The position numbers were made by a program, and so were the translations under genes. The notes below the pieces were generated by a model. It was not told the DNA's origin and searched no databases. It saw nothing but the letters and a program-made list of their open reading frames with translations. Shown piece by piece: positions 17,348 through 26,531 of a DNA stretch of 64,000 nucleotides. Within the stretch, counting starts at the first letter, position 1; each line of letters opens with the position of its first letter. The stretch comes from Chryseobacterium sp. LAM-KRS1 (lineage in GTDB: Bacteria; Bacteroidota; Bacteroidia; Flavobacteriales; Weeksellaceae): contig NZ_JAAOIZ010000001.1 in the NCBI RefSeq assembly GCF_013184525.1, forward strand, positions 496,001 through 560,000, written 5' to 3'.

Positions 17348-17379
17348 TTCTATTTTTTTGATAGTTTATTACTGAATTT

Positions 17380-17622
17380 TTATTTCTTTGGAGGAACAGG
17401 ATCATATCCGCTACCTCCCCATGGATGACATTTTGAAATTCTCCTTATACCCAGCCACAATCCTTTAAAAATACCATGCACCTGCAGTGATTCTACCATA
17501 TAATGGGAGCATGTAGGTTCATAACGACAGTTTTTAGGGAGTAAGGGCGAGATAAACCATTGGTAAAATTTAACTAAAATTACCAAAGGAAAAGTAATGA
17601 TCTTGTTGACTGTTAATTTCAA
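17380..17622 (-). CDS. yidD: membrane protein insertion efficiency factor YidD
   Basis: An 80-residue YidD protein, a peripheral membrane factor that aids YidC-dependent insertion. It has the family core: an amphipathic N-terminus, [20 protein letters not shown], and [12 protein letters not shown] at the end, with the three conserved cysteines. It precedes lgt on the same strand with a short gap. Pairing of two envelope-biogenesis genes makes biological sense. Confidence 0.95.
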   Translation of the reverse strand: MKLTVNKIITFPLVILVKFYQWFISPLLPKNCRYEPTCSHYMVESLQVHGIFKGLWLGIRRISKCHPWGGSGYDPVPPKK

Positions 17623-17723
17623 AACAATGCAAAAATAGGGTAAAAAAATGAAAATTAGTTTAAATTTGTTATAAGTTTCAGAGACATAAATCTGAAATAT
17701 TCACTCAAAAATCCTAAAATATC

Positions 17724-19001
17724 TTGAATCAAAATATTCCATTAGCTGAAAAATTAAGACCCAAAACCCTGGATGATGTTCTGGGGCAGGAGCATCTTAC
17801 GGGTGAGAAGGGAACAATACGGAAGATGATTGAGAACGATACGCTCAATTCTCTTATTTTATGGGGGCCTCCAGGAACGGGGAAAACGACATTGGCAGAA
17901 ATTATTTCTGAAAAATCCGGAAGAAAGTTCTATAAACTTTCTGCGGTTTCTTCGGGTGTAAAAGATGTTCGCGATGTCATTGATGAAGCAAAAAAACAGA
18001 ATCTATTTTCAGGAAAATCACCAATCCTATTTATTGATGAAATTCACCGCTTTAATAAGTCGCAGCAAGATTCATTGCTTCACGCAGTAGAAAAAGGATG
18101 GATCGTTCTGATAGGTGCTACCACGGAAAATCCAAGCTTTGAAGTAGTTTCAGCCTTGCTTTCAAGGAGTCAGGTGTATATCCTGAAAGCTTTAAGCTAT
18201 GAAAAACTGGAAGAACTGGTGGACATTGCTCTCGATAGGTACAATAAAGACGAGAATACCCATTTAAAAATTGGAGAAAAAGGTGCATTTATACAATATT
18301 CGGGTGGTGATGCCAGAAAACTTATCAATTCTGTTGAGCTGGTTCTCAATCAATATAAAAATACAGAGACAACTGAGGTTTCCAATGAAGATGTTCTTGC
18401 CGTTCTTCAGGAAACAATGGCTTTATATGATAAAAATGGAGAACAGCACTACGATATTATCTCTGCATTTATTAAATCCATGCGGGGAGGTGACCCCAAT
18501 GGTGCGGTATATTGGCTGGCAAGAATGATCGCCGGGGGAGAAGATATTAAATTTATTGCGAGAAGGATGCTTATTCTTGCGGCTGAGGATATTGGATTAG
18601 CAAATCCGAATGCTTTGGTTATTGCTAATAATTGTTTTCAGGCTGTCAACGTAATAGGTAATCCCGAAGCCCGGATTATTTTAAGTGAAACTGCAGTGTA
18701 TCTGGCGGTATCTCCTAAAAGTAATTCTACTTATATGGCTATTAATAATGCATTGGCATTAGTAAAACAAACAGGTAATCTTCCTGTACCCCTTCATCTC
18801 AGAAATGCTCCGACAAAACTAATGAAGGATCTCAATTATGGCAAAGACTACAAATATGCACATTCTTATGAAGGAAACTTTGTAGACCAGGATTTCCTTC
18901 CTGAAGAAATTAAAGACACCAGGCTTTATGAGCCGGGAGATAATGCCACGGAGAAAAAAATTTATGAAGAACTCAGAAAAAAATGGAATAATAAATATTA
19001 G
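17724..19001 (+). CDS. rarA: replication-associated recombination protein A (RarA/MgsA)
   Basis: A 425-residue AAA+ ATPase of the RarA/WRNIP1 family, acting at stalled replication forks. Walker A is GPPGTGKTT (48-56), Walker B is LFIDEIHRF (102-110), and sensor 1 lies in GATTENPSF. The C-terminal tetramerisation region contains RGGDPNGAVYWLARM and the family ending YLPEEI-like LPEEIKDTRLYEP. The start codon is TTG: no ATG lies nearby and the protein alignment begins at NQNIPLAEKLRP. A terminator follows immediately. Confidence 0.95.
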   Translation: MNQNIPLAEKLRPKTLDDVLGQEHLTGEKGTIRKMIENDTLNSLILWGPPGTGKTTLAEIISEKSGRKFYKLSAVSSGVKDVRDVIDEAKKQNLFSGKSPILFIDEIHRFNKSQQDSLLHAVEKGWIVLIGATTENPSFEVVSALLSRSQVYILKALSYEKLEELVDIALDRYNKDENTHLKIGEKGAFIQYSGGDARKLINSVELVLNQYKNTETTEVSNEDVLAVLQETMALYDKNGEQHYDIISAFIKSMRGGDPNGAVYWLARMIAGGEDIKFIARRMLILAAEDIGLANPNALVIANNCFQAVNVIGNPEARIILSETAVYLAVSPKSNSTYMAINNALALVKQTGNLPVPLHLRNAPTKLMKDLNYGKDYKYAHSYEGNFVDQDFLPEEIKDTRLYEPGDNATEKKIYEELRKKWNNKY

Positions 19002-19032
19002 AAAAGGATGCTCAGTGAGCATCCTTTTTTTT
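19002..19032. terminator. bidirectional intrinsic terminator
   Basis: AAAAGGATGCTCA / TGAGCATCCTTTT arms with a long T run start at the base after the rarA stop; the facing minus-strand gene ends 19 bases later. Confidence 0.9.
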
Positions 19033-19050
19033 ATGATCAAAAATTAATGA

Positions 19051-19488
19051 TTATTTCTGGGTTGTTGTAATAAAAAGGGACTTTTTGCCATTGTAATCCT
19101 TTACTTCAGTTTTAGCTAAAATATCAGCGTAGATACTGGTTTCAGGATTAGAAAATTCATAACCTTCGATGATTACAGGTGTTTCTTTGGGTAGGTTGTT
19201 TTGTACATTAAGCTGAGCTAATGTTAACCTGTCAAGGTTTTCATATCCTTTTTTGATTTTGAACTCTGTAATCCCATTGTCTGCCAGATAACTGAATTTT
19301 TTTAGATTCTGTGGCAAAGTAGCAGGTGTTTTATAAACATGCATGCTTTGTATGAAATCTGATTTGTCCTTGAACATATCAACTGTTCCAACAATATCAT
19401 TAGCAACAGCAAATTTCGCTGAAGGATTCTTCTGTCCAAACAAACATACAGAAGATACTAATAAAAAAGAATAAAGTATTTTTTTCAT
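19051..19488 (-). CDS. hypothetical secreted protein
   Basis: A 145-residue protein not recognised. A signal peptide (LYSFLLVSSVCLFGQ) precedes a mature region of about 128 residues with no cysteines and a mixed alpha/beta pattern. VIIEGYEFSNPETSIYAD and GKKSLFITTTQK look like paired strands near the C-terminus. Converges with rarA. Probable periplasmic or outer-membrane-associated protein; function unknown. Confidence 0.65.
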   Translation of the reverse strand: MKKILYSFLLVSSVCLFGQKNPSAKFAVANDIVGTVDMFKDKSDFIQSMHVYKTPATLPQNLKKFSYLADNGITEFKIKKGYENLDRLTLAQLNVQNNLPKETPVIIEGYEFSNPETSIYADILAKTEVKDYNGKKSLFITTTQK

Positions 19489-19598
19489 AATCTAAAGAAT
19501 AAGTAACGATTAAAAACAGGTTAAATATAAGTTTTTTTTGTAGAATTTGAATGTGATTTCAAGATAAATTAAAAATTATGTATAAATAATGGATTTTA

Positions 19599-21869
19599 TT
19601 AAAATTCTGAATTTTCATTTTTATCAGTTTCATCCTTTTTATCCACAAGATTTTTAATGATATTTTTCAATCTCTGGAACATAAATGAGCTTAGCAATAA
19701 AATCACTCCAAGTAATATAAAAGCTATAATTCTGGAGATATTATCCATTTGCCATACATCATAGGCATACAGTTTCACAATAACGATCCCTATAAGGGTG
19801 AATCCGATTCTGCTTAATTCATTATTCTCTCTTTTAAGCCCGGTATAAATAAAGATAATTGAAAGGATAGCCCAAATGATTGGAAGATACAGAATGCTAA
19901 AATGTTTTTGCAGTGCAGGCAGGTTTGTAAGGTTTACTGAATTTCCCAATAAATATAAGTGATACAATTCACAGCTTACAACAGTAACCAATGTAAAGGC
20001 ACCGAGCCAATACGAAATTTTTATTTTCAAAAAATCCGGTGTGTTTATTACCTTATAATAATATACATATATAAAAGGAATGAGGTATAGTAAGTAAATT
20101 CCATAGAAAGACCATGAAGTTTTCTTTAATACGATATCATGTATAAGCTCGGAAGCACAGAAAGTAACGTGAATGATAGTAAGGCAAAAGAAAAAATAAA
20201 TCAATCCGTTTTTGATCTGTCTGTTTATTTCCAGTTTTCTGCCGAGTAGTAAAAGGATGGAGATGTAGAATAGACTCAGTAAAAACCCCGATACTAAAAT
20301 AATAGCAAAAGGCTGTTCAGAAATCTGATAAATCAACTCAAATAATATCGCGAAATAAATGACAGAGTAATTAAGGATTTTAAATGCATTTTCAAAGAAG
20401 CTATTTCCGGAAGTGTTATTTCCCTGTAATCTTTTGAGTAGGGCAAGATTAAAAAGGATGGTAATGATTGTCACCAAACTTGTTAAAAAGATAGGGTTGA
20501 TTATTACGTTAAGATCTTTTGCGTCGAAATATTGTGCCCATGTAATGATTTGAGCTAACAGGACCAAAGGAAAAAGAATATAAAAGAAAACTTTAAAAAT
20601 ACTAAGATTTGTTTTTTTCCAGATAAAAAGAAGTAAAGTTGCTTCAATTGCCCAGATGCTTGTGATCAAATGCGTTTTGAACTGCAATGCGACAGCAATG
20701 GTTAGAAGGCTTACAGTAATACCTGTAAATATGGAATAAGTGCTGTTAAAACTTTTCTTATTATATTCCCTGAAAACGAGACAGCTGTTAATTGCTGCAA
20801 AGATTAGAGGAAATATGATGACCGGTTCATATCCCAATTTGTTAAAAAGGTAAATTAAACTTAGAGTACTAAAGAAGTTGACCAGGACTAATAATATTGT
20901 ATCAAAAGCAAAAAGTATGTTTTTCTTAATATTGTTAAGCAATGCGAAAGCATAAAATATAACATAATTGATCAGATAAAAATAAATACTTAATATTTCA
21001 GGTTTTTCTACAATCCAATATAACAAATAGAGATGCGTAAAGAAAAATGCAATTCCTCCAACACTTTTCCATTGTTTCAAAAAGGTAATGATAAACATTC
21101 CGATATTTAAAACAGATATATAGGTGAATAAAAATAAGTAATTACTCTGGCCGGAACTGATCATTAAAGGGGCTAGAAATCCGCCAAATAATGAAAAAAT
21201 AACTAGGACCTCGCTATTATAGCGATAAGAAAGAATGATAGATAATAATGTTATACAGCATGTAATAATAAAAGCGGTATTCTGTGCGAACAGATGATAT
21301 TCACGAAACGCTATGGTAGTGGTAAAATATAAGATTGCAATACCACCTCCCAATATTATAGATGAAAATGTTGCATAATTTTTTCTTAGAAAATGACCTG
21401 TAATTATAATAGCTGAACCGATGAAGAATCCTATTGTCGCCCTTGCTGCTTCTCCAATCCAGTTTTTATCAATGGCATACTTTACAAAGTAACCGATACC
21501 TAAAACCAAAGTGAAAATACCAATAACTGCCAGAATGTTTTGTTTAAGAAAACCCATAATAGGGGAAAGCCAGTCTGTTTGTTGATCTGATGGTACCTGT
21601 TCCTGAATGTTGGGGTAGATCTCTGGTGCAGATTCTTTTTCATGATGAGTATTGATAGGTGAAGCTTCAGGAGATAGCTGAGATGGACTTGTAGATTCTT
21701 TTTTTAGCCCTGCAACCGGAATGTCTTTAGGAGTATTTTCCTGTAAGTCTGAAATTTTCTTTTCAAGCTTTTGTATTCTGCTATTTAAATTACTATAAAC
21801 AATAACAATCAATACAATAAGTAGAATAACCAGGAAATTTGCCGTCATAATTTTCATTTGTTTGATCAA
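19599..21869 (-). CDS. DUF2339 polytopic membrane protein
   Basis: A 756-residue protein with one N-terminal helix (residues 8-26), a coiled coil (SRIQKLEKKISDLQE), a Pro/Ser/Glu-rich linker to about residue 100, and then some twenty or more hydrophobic helices. The segment LAVIGIFTLVLGIGYFVKYA followed by WIGEAARATIGFFIGSAI is the hallmark of DUF2339 proteins. The C-terminus is a charged cytosolic tail (LVDKKDETDKN). No biochemical function is established for the family. Monocistronic. Confidence 0.85.
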   Translation of the reverse strand: MIKQMKIMTANFLVILLIVLIVIVYSNLNSRIQKLEKKISDLQENTPKDIPVAGLKKESTSPSQLSPEASPINTHHEKESAPEIYPNIQEQVPSDQQTDWLSPIMGFLKQNILAVIGIFTLVLGIGYFVKYAIDKNWIGEAARATIGFFIGSAIIITGHFLRKNYATFSSIILGGGIAILYFTTTIAFREYHLFAQNTAFIITCCITLLSIILSYRYNSEVLVIFSLFGGFLAPLMISSGQSNYLFLFTYISVLNIGMFIITFLKQWKSVGGIAFFFTHLYLLYWIVEKPEILSIYFYLINYVIFYAFALLNNIKKNILFAFDTILLVLVNFFSTLSLIYLFNKLGYEPVIIFPLIFAAINSCLVFREYNKKSFNSTYSIFTGITVSLLTIAVALQFKTHLITSIWAIEATLLLFIWKKTNLSIFKVFFYILFPLVLLAQIITWAQYFDAKDLNVIINPIFLTSLVTIITILFNLALLKRLQGNNTSGNSFFENAFKILNYSVIYFAILFELIYQISEQPFAIILVSGFLLSLFYISILLLLGRKLEINRQIKNGLIYFFFCLTIIHVTFCASELIHDIVLKKTSWSFYGIYLLYLIPFIYVYYYKVINTPDFLKIKISYWLGAFTLVTVVSCELYHLYLLGNSVNLTNLPALQKHFSILYLPIIWAILSIIFIYTGLKRENNELSRIGFTLIGIVIVKLYAYDVWQMDNISRIIAFILLGVILLLSSFMFQRLKNIIKNLVDKKDETDKNENSEF

Positions 21870-21970
21870 ATATAAATAAATGTTTGTTAAGCTACTCGTA
21901 AAAACAATTAATCCATCATATTGGGATATGATGGATTAACGGTGTATAGTGATTAAATTAAATAAAAGTC

Positions 21971-22687
21971 CTAGTTAGATACTTTGTAAATATAGAATGA
22001 AGCAACACTTGATCCAAGTAAACCTACGTCAAGCGCAGAAGACCCTACAAGACCGAATGAAATCTTATCTCCTGCCTGTAGGCTATAGATTGAGTTCAAG
22101 CTGGATTCTGAAATTGTTAAGCTTAACAGAATTAGGTTTGCTCCGCTAAATGCACGGCTATCTATTGTAGTAGCTACCCCTGCTCTTGTTCTAACGATTC
22201 CTACTCCCGGGCTGTTGGCAAGGATAGAAGCTTGTAATCCTGTTCCGTAACGGAAAGTAAATCCAATAGCGTATACTCCGTCAGATGGAACAACATACGT
22301 ATTGTCGGTATCAGAGAATAATGCAGCACTACCGATTGTTCTTTCTGCTGTCAGGAAGTTAACTCCTCTAAATCCAGAAGGAAACAATCCTAAGCTTAAT
22401 AAACTGATTCCTGCTGTTTTTTTAGCAGCAAACAGGGTAGGGTTTGTAGCACCACCACTTCCGGCACTCGCTACTAATGCAGGATCTGCTTGTTGTAATT
22501 CACCGGTAGCAATATTATACATCATAACATCAAATCCAGTTAATGTTGTCGTTGTTGGAACCTGGCGTACTTTCACATCTCCGTTTACGTCAAGAGTAGC
22601 TGCTGGTGTTGTGGTGTTTATTCCTACCTGTGAAAAGGCTTGAAATGAGATCAAAAATAAGATCAGAATGGAAATTTTAGTTTTCAT
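21971..22687 (-). CDS. secreted protein with C-terminal C1q/TNF-like domain
   Basis: A 238-residue exported protein. A signal peptide (ILILFLISFQAFSQ) is followed by VGINTTTPAATLDVNGDVKVR, a motif that opens many Flavobacteriia surface proteins with tail-fibre-like repeats. The C-terminal half is beta-rich with GVYAIGFTFRYG and LQAGDKISFGLVG, then a final SVASFYIYKVS strand, like the jelly roll of C1q/TNF domains. Probably a surface adhesin or structural protein; ligand unknown. The 5' region is long, A/T-rich and contains a palindrome. Confidence 0.6.
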   Translation of the reverse strand: MKTKISILILFLISFQAFSQVGINTTTPAATLDVNGDVKVRQVPTTTTLTGFDVMMYNIATGELQQADPALVASAGSGGATNPTLFAAKKTAGISLLSLGLFPSGFRGVNFLTAERTIGSAALFSDTDNTYVVPSDGVYAIGFTFRYGTGLQASILANSPGVGIVRTRAGVATTIDSRAFSGANLILLSLTISESSLNSIYSLQAGDKISFGLVGSSALDVGLLGSSVASFYIYKVSN

Positions 22688-22944
22688 GTTATAAAAGTTT
22701 AAATTGTTATGGTTCTAGTTTTAGTTTCGTAAAAATACAGCAAAAATTATGCCTGTAGGTTATATTTTATATAAAGTTATTGTAAATTATGTTTAAATAT
22801 TTTAACAATTTACAATTTATATTCAATATAACGTTACGTATTTATACTATAAGTAAATATACTTAAATTTTTTGAGAATAAAGATAAATAAAATAATTTA
22901 AATAAATCCCTTTTTATTGAATAATTTTTATTTATTGTAAAAAT
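22688..22944. other. A/T-rich intergenic region with inverted repeat
   Basis: There is no coding sequence. ATTGTAAATT at 22779-22788 and AATTTACAAT at 22807-22816 form a perfect 10-bp inverted repeat, with the inner bases also nearly symmetrical. It lies about 90-130 bases upstream of the secreted C1q-like gene (minus strand) and may be an operator or mRNA structure. Confidence 0.45.
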
Positions 22945-22971
22945 AAAGCTGTCAGACGTTCTGACAGCTTT
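22945..22971 (-). terminator. intrinsic terminator of pheA
   Basis: Perfect 12-bp stem AAAGCTGTCAGA / TCTGACAGCTTT with a 3-base loop, followed on the minus strand by a T-rich stretch; 55 bases after the pheA stop. Confidence 0.85.
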
Positions 22972-23025
22972 TAGTAGGTTATATTTCTTGGATAATATTA
23001 TAACTATCCTTTTTTTTAATAAGAT

Positions 23026-23874
23026 TTAACTTTCTAATAAGTACTCTTTGTAATTTCCAAGGAAATCAACATCTGCGCGGATGGACTCAAGCTCCTGTAT
23101 TGCATTTCCATGCAGGATCGGATGCCATTCACCTACCACATTGATATAGAAAAAGTAGTTTCCAAGTCCCGTTTTTAAGGTCCGGGATTCTATTTTACTA
23201 AGATTCATCTTTCTCCAGGCGAATACTGATAGTACCTGGTGTAATCCTCCGGCATGATCTTCAGGTAATGTAATGAGCATCCCGGATTTTTCACCCAGAA
23301 CTTCTAATTTTTCGTTTTTGTAAGAATTTCCTTCTTTAGAGATTACGATAAAGCGGGTGTGGTTCTGCTCAAAGTCCTGAATATTCCGGTTAATGATTTT
23401 TAAACCATAAAGATTAGCAGCAAATTGGTTGGCGACAGCTGCGATCTTTTGATCAGGGTTCTCGGATACAAACTTGGCGGCGGCGGCCGTAGAAGAAAAA
23501 TCCTGCCTTTGAACATTCTTGTAGTGTTCATCTAAAAAATGAAAACTCTGAGCCAATGCCTGCGGATGGGAATAAATCTTCTCGATTTCCTCAATAGAAT
23601 TGTTGGGATGAATCATTAAGTGATGTGCAATGGGCATCACAGCTTCAGCTTCGATTTTTATTGCAGGGGTTTTATACAGATAATCTAATGTCATGGAAAC
23701 GGTACCTTCAATGGAGTTTTCCAATGGGACAACAGCTTTAGCAACTTCTCCTTTTTCTACTGCTTCAAAACAATCCAGGATATTTGCCTGTGGTAATAGG
23801 TCTTCCTTAGGAAAAAGTTGTGTGGTGGCAAGTTGAGTAAAACTTGCATGTGGGCCAAGAAATGCAATCTTCAT
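23026..23874 (-). CDS. pheA: prephenate dehydratase
   Basis: A 282-residue monofunctional prephenate dehydratase that converts prephenate to phenylpyruvate for phenylalanine synthesis. The PDT domain (about 1-180) begins KIAFLGPHASFTQLA and contains the catalytic-region QNHTRFIVI. A C-terminal ACT domain follows, with SKIESRTLKTGLGNYFFYIN in the phenylalanine-binding ESRP position (here ESRT). No chorismate mutase domain is fused. It lies between its own terminator and the thioesterase gene and shows no aromatic-pathway neighbours in this window. Confidence 0.94.
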   Translation of the reverse strand: MKIAFLGPHASFTQLATTQLFPKEDLLPQANILDCFEAVEKGEVAKAVVPLENSIEGTVSMTLDYLYKTPAIKIEAEAVMPIAHHLMIHPNNSIEEIEKIYSHPQALAQSFHFLDEHYKNVQRQDFSSTAAAAKFVSENPDQKIAAVANQFAANLYGLKIINRNIQDFEQNHTRFIVISKEGNSYKNEKLEVLGEKSGMLITLPEDHAGGLHQVLSVFAWRKMNLSKIESRTLKTGLGNYFFYINVVGEWHPILHGNAIQELESIRADVDFLGNYKEYLLES

Positions 23875-23957
23875 ATATTCTGCGTAATTGTTAAATGTAA
23901 ATTAAACTTCAACAAAGGAATGAAATAGTTGATACTTAAAAAAATTATATACCGTAA

Positions 23958-24386
23958 TTATTCAGGGGTATTTTCTTCAACCTTCCAGTTTGCTTTAAAA
24001 AGATTCAATAAATGCTCCGGGCATCTGATGATTTTGTTGGTTGATGAATCCAGAAAGAACAGGGTGGTAGAAGCTTCGGTAATTTTTACTCCATCTTCGT
24101 TGTAGATTTCATATTCAAATTCAATCCGTACTCCGGGTATTTTTTTTATATAGGTGTGGATTTCTAATTTTTGATCGTATAAAGCTGGTTTTAAATACTT
24201 AATTTTATAATCGGAAACGGGTAACCAAATTCCCTGGTTTTCAATTTCATTATATGACATTCCGATGGATCGAAATAGCTCAACTCTGCCAATTTCAAAG
24301 TACGTTGCATAGTTGCCATAATAGACATATTTCATAGGGTCGGTTTCGGCGTAACGTACTCGTATTGAGTGGATTGTGTGTATCAT
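23958..24386 (-). CDS. acyl-CoA thioesterase, 4-hydroxybenzoyl-CoA thioesterase type
   Basis: A 142-residue hotdog thioesterase of the YbgC/FadM/4HBT type. The N-terminal catalytic motif RVRYAETDPMKYVYYGNY has the Asp and the Tyr/His-like cluster, followed by YFEIGRVELFRSIG. A start at 24407 is in frame but lies two bases inside the promoter's downstream flank. The well-placed -7 box at 24409-24416 makes 24386 the better start. Cytosolic acyl-CoA or aryl-CoA hydrolysis is expected. Confidence 0.88.
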   Translation of the reverse strand: MIHTIHSIRVRYAETDPMKYVYYGNYATYFEIGRVELFRSIGMSYNEIENQGIWLPVSDYKIKYLKPALYDQKLEIHTYIKKIPGVRIEFEYEIYNEDGVKITEASTTLFFLDSSTNKIIRCPEHLLNLFKANWKVEENTPE

Positions 24387-24408
24387 TTTGGGTCTCCAAT
24401 TATACATA

Positions 24409-24441
24409 CAAATATATTTTTAAATAATCAATACCTGCAAA
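24409..24441 (-). promoter_or_regulatory. promoter of the 4HBT thioesterase gene
   Basis: On the minus strand TTTG (24438-24441) and TATATTTG (24409-24416) are 21 bases apart, a full match to the Bacteroidota TTTG/TAnnTTTG promoter. It decides the downstream start choice. Confidence 0.75.
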
Positions 24442-24523
24442 ATTTTTTTTTGAAAATAAAAAATTAGACCTTTGTCTTCCTTCTAAACACAGTACTAACT
24501 AAAGAATTAATCGGGGCATAAAT

Positions 24524-25978
24524 ATGGATGAAAATTTAATGATGATATGGCAGAAGTGCCTTCAGTTTATGCGTGACAATCTTAACGCAGCTGAAGATAA
24601 TTCTGATTTGAAAAAACTTGAAAAATCCTTCGACTTATTGTTCGATAAGGTGCAGCCAATCTCTTTGGTTGACAACAATCTTACATTAATGGTACCTAGT
24701 GATTTTTACAAGGAATATATTGAGGATAATTACTTATCTCTACTTTCTGCGGCCCTGAAGAAAAATATAGGTAAAGGAGTAAAATTATGGTATTCTGTAA
24801 TGGAAAATAAGCCTAATGGCTTAGAAAAACCAGTTACCATGAACATGAAAGGGAAAAGTGTTCCTACACCGAAAGTGCAGGAAACAATGCCTCAAGGTTT
24901 TTCATCCAATATTGTTAATCCTTTTGTTGTACCTGGAATTAAAAAAGTAAATATCGATTCCAATCTGAAATCTGATTTTTCTTTTGATAACTATGTAGAG
25001 GGAGAAAGCAATAAATTTGCTGCAACAGTAGCAAGATCTATAGCAAAAAGACCTGGTGCTACTGCCTTTAATCCATTGTTTTTATATGGAGGATATGGAG
25101 TGGGTAAAACACACTTGGGACAAGCGGTAGGATTGGAAGTTAAAAGCCAGTTTCCGGATAAAGTAGTCCTTTATTTGTCTTCTGAAAAATTCATACAGCA
25201 ATTCATTTCAGCAGCAAAGGCACATAAGCAAACCGAGTTTGCTAACTTCTACCAGATGGTGGATGTTTTGATCATTGATGATATTCAGTTCTTGTCCGGT
25301 AAATCGGCGACACAGGATAGTTTCTTCCACATTTTCGATTATCTGCATCAGAATGGAAAGCAGATCATTCTGACTTCTGATAAGGCTCCTGTAGATATCA
25401 TGGATATTCAGGACAGAATCGTTTCCCGTTTCAAATGGGGACTTTCTGCAGAGATCAAATCTCCGGATCTGGAAACCAGAAGAAAAATTATCGTTGATAA
25501 GTTAAGCAGAGATGGTATTGTACTGACGGAAGATATGCTCGACTTCTTAGCGGCTGAAGCAAAGACCAACGTAAGAGAACTTATAGGGGTGATCAATTCT
25601 GTAATTGCTTACTCCACAATTTATAAATCCGATCTTAGTCTTGAGTTATTGAAAGATACCATCAATAAGATTGCAGCCAATCAGAAAAAAATCATCAACA
25701 TTCCTTATATTCAGGAGATCGTATGTGATTATTTTGGTATTAAAAGAGAGCAGTTACTTTCGAAAACAAGAAAAAGGGAAATTGCACTTCCAAGACAGCT
25801 GGCCATGTATTTTGCAAAGGAATTTACTAATGCTACATTTACTAAAATCGGTGAAGAAATGGGAGGTAAAGATCATTCAACGGTAATGTATGCTTGTGAA
25901 ACTATTAAAGATGTTTCCAAGATAGACAAAGAAGTGAAAAAGTACGTAAAAGAGCTTACGGAAAGAATCAAACATTAG
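24524..25978 (+). CDS. dnaA: chromosomal replication initiator DnaA
   Basis: A 484-residue DnaA. Domain I spans residues 1-90; the variable linker follows; the AAA+ domain has Walker A GGYGVGKTHLGQ (189-200) and Walker B VLIIDDIQF (248-256). The C-terminal domain IV carries the DnaA-box-binding KDHSTVMYACETI. It is intact, with a terminator 22 bases after the stop. I found no cluster of TTATCCACA boxes beside it, so oriC is not evident here. The upstream gene is divergent. Confidence 0.98.
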   Translation: MDENLMMIWQKCLQFMRDNLNAAEDNSDLKKLEKSFDLLFDKVQPISLVDNNLTLMVPSDFYKEYIEDNYLSLLSAALKKNIGKGVKLWYSVMENKPNGLEKPVTMNMKGKSVPTPKVQETMPQGFSSNIVNPFVVPGIKKVNIDSNLKSDFSFDNYVEGESNKFAATVARSIAKRPGATAFNPLFLYGGYGVGKTHLGQAVGLEVKSQFPDKVVLYLSSEKFIQQFISAAKAHKQTEFANFYQMVDVLIIDDIQFLSGKSATQDSFFHIFDYLHQNGKQIILTSDKAPVDIMDIQDRIVSRFKWGLSAEIKSPDLETRRKIIVDKLSRDGIVLTEDMLDFLAAEAKTNVRELIGVINSVIAYSTIYKSDLSLELLKDTINKIAANQKKIINIPYIQEIVCDYFGIKREQLLSKTRKREIALPRQLAMYFAKEFTNATFTKIGEEMGGKDHSTVMYACETIKDVSKIDKEVKKYVKELTERIKH

Positions 25979-26000
25979 AATAATTTAATTTGATATAAAG

Positions 26001-26035
26001 AAAATGAAGGATAGGAATTATTCTTCATTTTTTTG
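26001..26035 (+). terminator. intrinsic terminator of dnaA
   Basis: AAAATGAAG / CTTCATTTT stem with further inner pairing and a run of T residues, starting 22 bases after the dnaA stop. Confidence 0.8.
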
Positions 26036-26081
26036 TTTAATTTTGATAGATATGCTAGTCCTTAATTCATAGAATTGTAAC

Positions 26082-26531
26082 ATGAAAATATTGATGGTGT
26101 GCTTGGGAAACATTTGCAGGAGCCCTTTAGCAGAAGGAATTATGAGAGAAAAGCTCCCTCCCGGCTTTGTAGTGGATTCTGCGGGAACGATTTCAATGCA
26201 TGAAGGTGAACATCCGGATAAACGGGCGATAAAAACGGCATCTAATCATGGGATTGATATTTCCAAACAAAGATCCAGACCCATCACCAAAGCGGATCTG
26301 GAAAATTTTGATAAAATCTACTGTATGGATATTGATATTTATGGGGATGTAATTTCAAAAGCAAAAAATGAGGAACAAAGACAGAAAATATTTCTGTTTC
26401 TAGAAGCGGCAGGAAACCACGAAAATGCTGAAGTTTCTGATCCTTACTGGGGAAATATGGATGACTTTGAAGATGTTTATCAACTTTTGGATGAAGCATG
26501 CAATGCAATCCGTAACCAAATTTTAAATTAA
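26082..26531 (+). CDS. low-molecular-weight protein tyrosine phosphatase
   Basis: A 149-residue LMW-PTP. The P-loop CLGNICRSP (residues 7-15, CX5R) sits at the N-terminus and the general-acid DPYWG segment is near residue 125. It probably dephosphorylates phosphotyrosine in the cytosol. In some bacteria such genes sit with polysaccharide kinases, but none are adjacent here. The stop codon directly abuts the start of the NTF2-like gene, so this gene, the NTF2-like gene and the methyltransferase form a likely three-gene operon. Confidence 0.93.
   Translation: MKILMVCLGNICRSPLAEGIMREKLPPGFVVDSAGTISMHEGEHPDKRAIKTASNHGIDISKQRSRPITKADLENFDKIYCMDIDIYGDVISKAKNEEQRQKIFLFLEAAGNHENAEVSDPYWGNMDDFEDVYQLLDEACNAIRNQILN

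Noticed and set aside
22302-22643. 113-codon plus-strand frame opposite the C1q-like gene
   Set aside because: Antisense shadow of a gene with clear signal peptide and known N-terminal motif; product is Pro/Ala/Val-rich without family features.
24408-24523. Origin of replication beside dnaA
   Set aside because: No cluster of TTATCCACA boxes is seen here. Single matches at 19639-19647 and 38767-38775 lie inside genes and are isolated.
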